Assembly: GCA_002344125.1 (NCBI GenBank)
Contig: DDTQ01000006.1
Location: forward strand, 338,182 to 402,181
Reading direction: 5' to 3'
DNA: 64,000 nucleotides
DNA from: Ignavibacteria bacterium UBA2360
GTDB lineage: Bacteria > Bacteroidota > Ignavibacteria > Tepidaquicellales > OLB5
The notes under the pieces were generated by a model. It worked only from the letters and a program-made list of their open reading frames with translations. It did not search any database and was not told the origin of the DNA. Both the position numbers and the translations under genes were made by a program. This document shows, piece after piece, positions 58,133-64,000 of this stretch (positions within the stretch are counted from its first letter, which is position 1; each line of letters opens with the position of its first letter).

Positions 58133-59485
58133 TTAACTTGGCTTAACCGTAATTGTTCTTTGTTTAAACAATCTTTTAATGTTTAAGCTATCCCTGAAAA
58201 CCAAATATAAACCGACTGAACCTAAAATTATGTTTGCAACCCACATGCTTAAGAACGGACTTAAAAGCTCTCTATCAGCCAGCTTTTCGCCGCCAATTAA
58301 ACATGCCCAATATAATAAAAAAAATCCTAAACTCATACCTGCTGCAACACCAAAACCGCCCTTGCGGGTCAACATTCCCAGCGGAGCACCGATCAGCACG
58401 AAAACGACGCAAGCAAAGGGTATGGAATACTTTTTGTAAATTTCAACCAGGTACATATTTACCTGCTTTGTGTTTACCTGCTCAAGATTTTTCTGGTTAA
58501 CATACTTGTTTTTGTAACCTTTGTAGCGGTTCATTATTGAAAGAACTTTGAGCCTGTTTATTCCTGCGGCTGAGCTATCAAGTTTGGTAGTATCATATTT
58601 TACCTGCAGCAATTCCAGCGCGATATTCTGCACCTGTGAAGCTGAATTTACTTTATCGGCTTCAAAACTGTTATTGATGTTATTGATAATGCTTCTCATG
58701 GAATCAGAGCTTAGTTCACGGTCTCCCCTTGAGAAAGCACCTTCATCACTGCTTGAGAAACCGAAACCGGAAGCATCGATTGAAACTATGTGCTTGCCGA
58801 AATCTATCCTGCGGTAAGAACCGTTAGGTTTCTTTTTATCTATTTGGTGAATTTCACCGTTGTAGAGATCGAGGATTATTTTAGTGTAATCACTCGAAAA
58901 ATTTATCTGACCGCTATCGGCAGTGAGCGTGTTTGAATAAACGGGGTTTGAATTATCAATTATGAATACGCCTTCGAGCTTGTTTGAATTTTCGTAGGTC
59001 TTTTTGACAAGCATATTGTACCCGCTGATATCATCTGTGAACCTGCCTGCTTCAATGACAAATGTGGGTTTGGTGCGCTGAATATCTGTCATAAGTACCC
59101 TTGTTCTGTGGTTAGCTTCGGGAAGGACTTTGTTGTTAAAGAGTATGAGTCCGTAACACAAGATACCCGAAATGAGCAAAACAGGGAAAATAAGTTTAAG
59201 CGGACTTAAACCTGAGGCGCGCATTACTGTTGTTTCATTCGTACTTGACAAAGAACCGAAAGCCATTAGTGTGGCTATTAAAACCGCCATGGGACCCGCG
59301 AGGGTCACCATCCACGCGAGATTCAGCGTGATAAGCTGTGAAATTATCCACCAGCTTAAGCCCTTACCTACCAGGTTATCTATATACTTATAAATGAACT
59401 GGAACGTAAAAACAAAAATAACAATAAAAAAAGAAATTATAAATGGCGCAAAATGTGCCTTTAAAATATATCTATATATCAGCAA
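58133..59485 (-). CDS. LptF/LptG family permease
   Basis: This 450-aa protein has the layout of LptF/G: three membrane spans at the N-terminus (FIISFFIVIFVFTFQF, TLAGPMAVLIATLMAFG, LIFPVLLISGILCYGLIL), a periplasmic domain of about 230 residues, and three spans at the end (CVVFVLIGAPLGML onwards). TNETTVMRASGLSP is the conserved cytoplasmic coupling segment. The family extracts LPS from the inner membrane with LptB. One gene only is present here; its partner must lie elsewhere. Confidence 0.88.
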   Translation of the reverse strand: MLIYRYILKAHFAPFIISFFIVIFVFTFQFIYKYIDNLVGKGLSWWIISQLITLNLAWMVTLAGPMAVLIATLMAFGSLSSTNETTVMRASGLSPLKLIFPVLLISGILCYGLILFNNKVLPEANHRTRVLMTDIQRTKPTFVIEAGRFTDDISGYNMLVKKTYENSNKLEGVFIIDNSNPVYSNTLTADSGQINFSSDYTKIILDLYNGEIHQIDKKKPNGSYRRIDFGKHIVSIDASGFGFSSSDEGAFSRGDRELSSDSMRSIINNINNSFEADKVNSASQVQNIALELLQVKYDTTKLDSSAAGINRLKVLSIMNRYKGYKNKYVNQKNLEQVNTKQVNMYLVEIYKKYSIPFACVVFVLIGAPLGMLTRKGGFGVAAGMSLGFFLLYWACLIGGEKLADRELLSPFLSMWVANIILGSVGLYLVFRDSLNIKRLFKQRTITVKPS

Positions 59486-59541
59486 TTGACGGTTATTTCC
59501 GGTTTATGTTCGGAACAAGAATTAATGTTATCTTTATAACA

Positions 59542-59624
59542 GTGTATTGAGTGTATTGAGTGTATTGAGTGTGTTGAGTTCATTGAGTTCATTGAGTGTG
59601 TTGAGTTCATTGAGTGTATTGAGT
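59542..59624. repeat. TTGAGTGTAT minisatellite, 3' flank of the four-helix gene
   Basis: Eight to nine 10-base units (GTGTATTGAG, with GTTCATTGAG variants) lie just past the stop of the four-helix-bundle gene. The array on the other side of the gene has the units on the opposite strand. Confidence 0.88.
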
Positions 59625-59630
59625 AATTAG

Positions 59631-59990
59631 CTACTTAATTGATTTGATTAAACCTGATATTACTTTTGAATCTTCCTCACATTTATCATAAAGTTCCTTA
59701 AATGTGCTTTTATTGATATATTCCTGATCTAAAGCAATATACAAAGCTGATTGAATTTCACCAAGAGAACCGTGAGCGAAGAATAAGAACTGGCTGAATT
59801 CTTTATGAGACTTGCGGCAAAATCCTTCTGCTATATTCAGCATTACCGAAATCCCTGCTCTTCTTATCTGATCTTTAAGAGAATAGTCCTTAGCAAACTC
59901 ACCTTTTCTAGTAATTGAATAAAGGTCCTTCATGATTATTCTGGCTTTCTGCCAGCAAATGAGCTCTTCAAACCGATTTATTTTAGCCAT
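59631..59990 (-). CDS. Four-helix-bundle protein (S23/23S rRNA intervening-sequence protein family)
   Basis: This 119-aa protein has the family landmarks INRFEELICWQKARIIMKDL, FAKDYSLKDQIRRAGISVMLNIAEG, the EFSQFLFFAHGSLGEIQSAL helix and a C-terminal helix. Related proteins occur in 23S rRNA intervening sequences and as the Avd accessory protein of diversity-generating retroelements. No rRNA or reverse transcriptase gene is near, so neither role is supported here. It is bracketed by inverted TTGAGTGTAT arrays. Confidence 0.88.
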   Translation of the reverse strand: MAKINRFEELICWQKARIIMKDLYSITRKGEFAKDYSLKDQIRRAGISVMLNIAEGFCRKSHKEFSQFLFFAHGSLGEIQSALYIALDQEYINKSTFKELYDKCEEDSKVISGLIKSIK

Positions 59991-60060
59991 TAATTTTATA
60001 TATTAAGTTTATAAATGAAATTAATATTCAATTCTAAATCTACATTAAGAATTACTCTAA

Positions 60061-60134
60061 ACACTCAACTCACACTATACACTCAACACACTCTATACAC
60101 TCAACACACTCTATACACTCAACATACTCTATAC
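60061..60134. repeat. ACTCAACACACTCTATAC minisatellite, 5' flank of the four-helix gene
   Basis: Three to four 18-20-base units of ACACTCAACACACTCTAT. The complement contains TTGAGTGTATAGAGTGTG, the same sequence family as 59542-59624 and 54141-54200 but on the opposite strand. Confidence 0.85.
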
Positions 60135-60146
60135 ATTTTACTCAGA

Positions 60147-61340
60147 TTACTTTAAAACCCCTAATTGTTCACCAACTTTTTTGAATGAATTGATGGCCTT
60201 ATCAAGATGCTCGCGGGTGTGGGCTGCGGAGACCTGAACCCTGATGCGCGCCTGGCCTTTTGGCACAACAGGGTAATAGAATCCGATAACATAAATGCCT
60301 TCATCAAGCAGCTTTGAGGCGAAATCCTGTGAGAGCTTCGCGTCATACAGCATTACGGGTGTAATGGGGTGAGTGCCTTCTTTTATATCGAAGCCGAGTT
60401 TACCCATTTCCCCACGGAAGTATTTAGTGTTCTCTTCAAGTTTGTCACGCAGTTCAGTTGTTGAGGAGAGCATATCAAACACCGCAATTGAGGCTCCCAC
60501 AATTGCGGGCGCAAGCGAGTTTGAAAACAGATAGGGTCTTGAACGCTGCCTTAACATCTCTATGATCTCTTTTTTACCGGTTGTGTAGCCGCCCATGGCG
60601 CCGCCAAGGGCTTTGCCAAGCGTGCCGGTTATAATATCAACTTTGCCCAAAACACCGCAATGCTCCACTGCTCCCCTTCCTGTTTTTCCAAGGAATCCCG
60701 CGGCATGGCATTCATCAACCATTGTGAGCGCGTCATATTCTTCTGCAATTTTTACGATCTCATCAAGTTTGGCAATGTAGCCATCCATGGAAAAAACGCC
60801 ATCGGTAACTATGAGAATATTTTTTGCGCCTTCGCGCTTGGATTCATCAAGTTTGCGGCGGAGGTCATCCATATCGCTGTTCTTATAGCGGTGGCGTGTG
60901 GCTTTGCAAAGCCTGATGCCATCGATTATGCTTGCATGGTTAAGTTCATCGGAAATGATCGCGTCTGTATCGTGCAGAACAGGCTCGAATACTCCCCCGT
61001 TTGCATCAAAACAAGCGGCGTATAGTATGGTATCTTCTGTCCCGTGGAAATCCGCAATCTTCTGTTCAAGCTCTTTATGAATATCCTGCGTGCCGCAGAT
61101 GAATCGCACTGAGGACATTCCGAATCCATGGGTATCAAGCGTCTTTTTGGCTGCATCAACCACGGTCGGATGTGCGGAGAGTCCGAGGTAATTATTGGCA
61201 CAGAAGTTTATTACTTCTTTGCCTGTATCAAGCTTAATTACTGCATCCTGCACTGATGTAATGACGCGTTCATGTTTATAGAGCCCTTCGACTTTCATGT
61301 TATCAAGCTCAACTCTTAACTTACCGAGAAAATTGGACAT
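60147..61340 (-). CDS. kbl: Glycine C-acetyltransferase (2-amino-3-ketobutyrate CoA ligase)
   Basis: ATG 61340 (MSNFLGKLRVELDNMKVEG) gives 397 aa, the normal Kbl length. It shows INFCANNYLGLSAHP, SVRFICGTQDIHKELEQKI (the Kbl signature in this fold), ELNHASIIDGIRLCKA and the pyridoxal-lysine segment ITGTLGKALGGAMGGY. It joins glycine and acetyl-CoA, or runs in reverse in threonine breakdown. No threonine dehydrogenase gene is beside it. A second member lies at 62127. Confidence 0.92.
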   Translation of the reverse strand: MSNFLGKLRVELDNMKVEGLYKHERVITSVQDAVIKLDTGKEVINFCANNYLGLSAHPTVVDAAKKTLDTHGFGMSSVRFICGTQDIHKELEQKIADFHGTEDTILYAACFDANGGVFEPVLHDTDAIISDELNHASIIDGIRLCKATRHRYKNSDMDDLRRKLDESKREGAKNILIVTDGVFSMDGYIAKLDEIVKIAEEYDALTMVDECHAAGFLGKTGRGAVEHCGVLGKVDIITGTLGKALGGAMGGYTTGKKEIIEMLRQRSRPYLFSNSLAPAIVGASIAVFDMLSSTTELRDKLEENTKYFRGEMGKLGFDIKEGTHPITPVMLYDAKLSQDFASKLLDEGIYVIGFYYPVVPKGQARIRVQVSAAHTREHLDKAINSFKKVGEQLGVLK

Positions 61341-61489
61341 ATATGTATGATAATTGATTAATATATTCACAAAGATAAAGATTTTAAGGGAATATGGTGA
61401 TACCAAAAAATGAGGTGGGGAAAAGAATTTTTCTGCTTTTTATTGAGTTTTATGATATCTAATTTTGATCACAAGAAAATAATGAACAA

Positions 61490-61836
61490 AGACAAGAATG
61501 TCTATGCTACCGGTTTGTAAGAACACAGACAGGAATGTCTGTGCTACCGGTTTTGTAAAAAGACAAGTATGACTGTGCTACCGGTTTTGTGTAAAGACAA
61601 GTCTGGCTGTGCTACCGGTTTTTATAAGAACACAGACAGGAATGGCTGTGCTACCGGTTTTGTAAAAAGACAGGAATGGCTGTGCTACCGGTTTTGTAAA
61701 AAGACAAGTATGGCTGTGCTACCGGTTTTGTAAGAACACAGACAGGAATGGCTGTGCTACCGGTTTTGTAAGAACACAGACAGGAATGGCTGTGCTACCG
61801 GTTTTGTAAAAAGACAAGAATGGCTGTGCTAGCGTT
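61490..61836. repeat. Tandem array of ten CACAGACA-family units
   Basis: Nine copies of GCTACCGGTTT and a final GCTAGCG variant are spaced 33-40 bases apart. Units contain either ACACAGACAGGAATG or AAAGACAAG(T/A)ATG before CTGTGCTACC. Early units keep the perfect palindrome ACAGACAGGAATGTCTGT; later ones read AATGGCTGTGC and have lost half of it. The element matches those flanking the 127-aa orphan at 39876. The whole gap 61341-61880 otherwise holds no gene. Confidence 0.88.
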
Positions 61837-61880
61837 TATTCCTGTTTATTTAAATCACATTTATATATTATGCCTCTAAC

Positions 61881-62042
61881 ATGAGAAAACCAAGGACAGA
61901 AAAAGAAAAATCGGCATTTATTGAACTGCGCGCGAAGCGTGAGAAGATCAGCAATGAAATGAAGGGATTGGGTCCAGAGGAGCTGAAAGCATTTATTGCC
62001 GAAAGACTCGGCGCAGATAAGCTGAAGCCACGGGCAAAATAA
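61881..62042 (+). CDS. Possible 53-aa basic protein
   Basis: ATG 61881 opens a 53-codon frame, MRKPRTEKEKSAFIELRAKR, followed by MKGLGPEELKAFIAERLG. It is highly charged and helical, with no membrane span. The composition looks protein-like, but there is no clear ribosome-binding site. It stands alone between the repeat array and the terminator of the next - strand gene. Confidence 0.45.
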   Translation: MRKPRTEKEKSAFIELRAKREKISNEMKGLGPEELKAFIAERLGADKLKPRAK

Positions 62043-62045
62043 AAT

Positions 62046-62072
62046 GGCTCTCTATCATGGAGATAGAGAGCC
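62046..62072 (-). terminator. Intrinsic terminator after the second Kbl-like gene
   Basis: Eleven-base arms GGCTCTCTATC / GATAGAGAGCC with a 5-base loop, followed on the - strand by ATTTTATTTTG, about 55 bases past the stop of the Kbl-like gene. Confidence 0.75.
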
Positions 62073-62126
62073 GGGTAATAACATTCAATTAACTATTTGC
62101 TCATAAGGGCAAGGAGTTCAAAATCT

Positions 62127-63374
62127 TTACATTCCGTACATATCTATAATTTCCTGTTTGGTTTTGCCAAGTATTCCGAATTTTTTACCTGCGTTTGTGA
62201 ACGCGGCAAGCGCTTTTTCCAGGTGGTGAATTTCATGCGCGGCTGAAAGCTGCGTGCGAATTCTTGCCTGTCCTTTCGGCACTACAGGGAAGAAGAATCC
62301 GACAGCATAAATTCCGTCATCATATAATGTCTTTGCAAAATCCTGCGACAGCTTCGCGTTGAATAACATCACGGGTACAATAGGGGTTTCGCCGTCTTTG
62401 ATTATGAGCCCGGCTTCAGTCAGTCCTTTACGCCAGAATGCCGTATTACGTTCCAGCTTATCGCGCCGTTCAGTGGTTTTGCTGATAATATCTAGTACAG
62501 CCAGCGCGCCCGATACTACAACGGGGGCAACTGTGTTGCTGAAGAGGTACGGCCTTGCTTTCTGGCGGCACATTTCAACAATTTCTTTTCTGCCTGAAAC
62601 ACATCCGCCGGAGGCGCCCCCAAGGGCTTTGCCGAGCGTTGTGGTAATGATATCTATTTTGCCGAATACGCCGCAGTGTTCATGTGTTCCCCTGCCGGTT
62701 TTGCCTATGAATCCGCTGGCGTGGCTATCATCAACAAATACCATAGCATTGTATTTTTCAGCAAGCTCAACAATTTTATCAAGCTTGGCAAGATCGCCAT
62801 CCATGCTGAAAGAACCATCGGTGATGATGAGCCTGACGCGTTTATCCTGGTGCAGTTTAAGTTTATCTTCAAGGTGCGCCATATCGGAGTGTTTATAGGT
62901 ATCCTGGTGCGCTTTGCAGAGCCTCATGCCATCCACAATTGAAGCATGGACGAGCCTGTCGGCGATCATGACATCCTGATCGGTGAGCACCGCTTCAAAC
63001 ACGCCTGCGTTTGCATCCATGCATGAAGGGAATAAGATTGTATCTTCAGTCCCGAGGAATTCCGTTAAGCGGTGTTCGAGGGTTTTGTGAATATCCTGAG
63101 TGCCGCAGATGAAACGGACTGAAGACATTCCGTATCCGCGTGAATCGAGTCCAAGGTGCGCAGCTTTTATAACATCAGGGTGTGAAGAGAGTCCGAGGTA
63201 ATTATTCGCGCACATATTAATTTCCTCTTTCATTTTTGAACCTATCGGGAATTCAACTTCAATATCAGCGTTTTGCGGTGAAAATATCGCGCGCTCTTCT
63301 TTGAAGATGCCCTGTTTCCTCAGCTCATCAAGCTGGGTGCCGTATATGCTTCTTGTATCCTGCGGATATGACAT
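62127..63374 (-). CDS. Second Kbl-like alpha-oxoamine synthase
   Basis: This 415-aa paralogue of kbl has NMCANNYLGLSSHPDVI, SVRFICGTQDIHKTLEHRL, RLVHASIVDGMRLCKAH and the PLP segment TTTLGKALGGASGGC. It differs by a 25-residue N-terminal extension (SYPQDTRSIYGTQLDEL) and an extra C-terminal tail. The CoA-ester and amino-acid substrates are unknown. An acyl carrier protein gene lies 328 bases upstream on the same strand; ACP-linked relatives such as bacterial serine palmitoyltransferases exist, but the FICGTQDIHK motif points to Kbl. Confidence 0.85.
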   Translation of the reverse strand: MSYPQDTRSIYGTQLDELRKQGIFKEERAIFSPQNADIEVEFPIGSKMKEEINMCANNYLGLSSHPDVIKAAHLGLDSRGYGMSSVRFICGTQDIHKTLEHRLTEFLGTEDTILFPSCMDANAGVFEAVLTDQDVMIADRLVHASIVDGMRLCKAHQDTYKHSDMAHLEDKLKLHQDKRVRLIITDGSFSMDGDLAKLDKIVELAEKYNAMVFVDDSHASGFIGKTGRGTHEHCGVFGKIDIITTTLGKALGGASGGCVSGRKEIVEMCRQKARPYLFSNTVAPVVVSGALAVLDIISKTTERRDKLERNTAFWRKGLTEAGLIIKDGETPIVPVMLFNAKLSQDFAKTLYDDGIYAVGFFFPVVPKGQARIRTQLSAAHEIHHLEKALAAFTNAGKKFGILGKTKQEIIDMYGM

Positions 63375-63409
63375 TTTATTTTACCTTCCTTTTGTTGTAA
63401 AGCTAAAAA

Positions 63410-63690
63410 CCGTTAAGCCGGTTTACATTTTCATTATATTCCCGGGGATAGATCCCAGGGATAGAACTTTTATCACAATCGGGTCAGGGCTAAAGCCCCA
63501 TTTCAGTTTAGAATCGTAATATCCCCCGGCTTAAAAGCCGGGTTACCAAAGTTCTGAAACTAACTCATATATCTCTTGGCTAAACTTTTATTATTTTAAT
63601 ATCTTTTCACAATAAAATTAATAAAGTATGATAAACACACCCCGTCACGCCTATGGCGTGACACCCCTCTCGAGAGGGGAATTTATATTT
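63410..63690. repeat. Palindromes between the ACP and Kbl-like genes
   Basis: CCCCGGCTTAAAAGCCGGG (63523-63541 region) and GGGGATAGATCCCAGG are short hairpins. AACACACCCCGTCACGCC followed by CCCCTCTCGAGAGGGG at 63634-63682 repeats one end of the MITE-like element at 56715. No gene is present. Confidence 0.65.
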
Positions 63691-63702
63691 GTTCTTTGTG
63701 AA

Positions 63703-63954
63703 CTAATTTACTCCGAAAGCTTTGAGAAGCTCGACAATGTTGTTTACGCTGTCAAATGCTTCGGGGGTAGCTTTATCATCGGGGATAGAAATGTTATATT
63801 TGGTTTCGAGGAATACTTTCAATGAAACCATAGAAAATGAATCCACAAATCCACCTGTAATTAAAGCGGTATCATATTTTATTTCCCTGTCATCGCCATC
63901 TTCAAGGTACTCTTTTTTTACATAATCAAGAACTATATCTTTAACGTTTTCCAT
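63703..63954 (-). CDS. Acyl carrier protein
   Basis: This 83-aa acidic protein has TGGFVDSFSMVSLKVFLETKY in which the Ser of DSFSM is the expected phosphopantetheine site, and YNISIPDDKATPEAFDSVNN in helix III. It has Phe where canonical AcpP has Leu (DSL), so it is probably a dedicated, not the main, ACP. It could serve the Kbl-like enzyme downstream. The start follows MENVKDIVLDYVKKEYL. Confidence 0.85.
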   Translation of the reverse strand: MENVKDIVLDYVKKEYLEDGDDREIKYDTALITGGFVDSFSMVSLKVFLETKYNISIPDDKATPEAFDSVNNIVELLKAFGVN

Positions 63955-64000
63955 TGTTGTTATTTTATTGGTTTTATACCCTCACCCCCAATCCCCTCTC

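Noticed and set aside
59631..59990. Evidence of an rRNA intervening sequence or a diversity-generating retroelement
   Set aside because: The four-helix protein belongs to that superfamily, but no 23S rRNA, reverse transcriptase or template/variable repeat is near.
61490..61836. CRISPR-like array
   Set aside because: Spacing is uneven, the supposed spacers are themselves repeated, the repeat derives from an intergenic palindrome, and no cas gene is in the window.

Overview
The window looks like a chromosomal contig from the Bacteroidota/Chlorobi side of the bacterial tree, most likely an Ignavibacteria-type organism. Two secreted proteins end in the type IX secretion (T9SS) sorting tail with the YPNPFNP motif. 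CoaBC carries the PAMD and LASGL variants I associate with Bacteroidota. Two promoters fit the Bacteroidota pattern TTG-N20-TAnnTTTG. No rRNA gene or species marker is present, so this placement is an inference from gene content.

Layout. 1-8.9 kb (+): end of an hpnD-hpnE squalene locus, then a two-gene acyl-CoA dehydratase-activase system split by a T9SS-secreted repeat protein. 9-20 kb (mostly -): coaX-yjbQ-glycosyltransferase, etfB-etfA-bifunctional nuclease, a secreted Lys-C-like protease, a lipoprotein, queD-queE-queC, and the tmRNA gene (+). 20-23 kb (-): rpmH-rnpA-yidD-yidC, with an apparent frameshift in rnpA and no standard start codon for yidD. 23-25.7 kb: an unrecognised HTH protein gene beside a cluster of TCA-N3-TGA motifs. 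25.7-30.7 kb (-): a defence-type block with a PutAbiC-like protein, an AlwI-family restriction enzyme, a Dam-like methylase and a DUF5655 protein. 30.8-35.1 kb: repeat-rich DNA with two DUF559 nuclease genes, a CapA gene and a fragment of a second CapA. 35-48.7 kb: mostly housekeeping genes (lgt, hisS, acpS, dnaB, udg, coaBC, rpoZ, gmk, yicC, LOG, SDR, tRNA-Arg), interrupted by a toxin-antitoxin pair, a GIY-YIG gene and a 127-aa orphan. 49-55.5 kb: AT-rich orphans, a umuD-umuC-SRAP-DUF72 cassette, two DinB genes, VOC and membrane proteins. 55.7-64 kb (-): hbd, Gfo/Idh, SRP RNA, an LptF/G permease, a four-helix-bundle gene, kbl, a second Kbl-like enzyme and an acyl carrier protein.

The most unusual theme is that five small genes are each bracketed by repeats in inverted orientation: two DUF559 genes, one GIY-YIG gene, one unknown 127-aa gene and one four-helix-bundle gene. 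Each kind of gene has its own repeat family, and several of these genes take their last codons from the repeat. The arrangement recalls REP/REPIN elements with their transposases, but with small nuclease or orphan genes in the middle. This is a hypothesis drawn from the sequence alone and needs genome-wide comparison.
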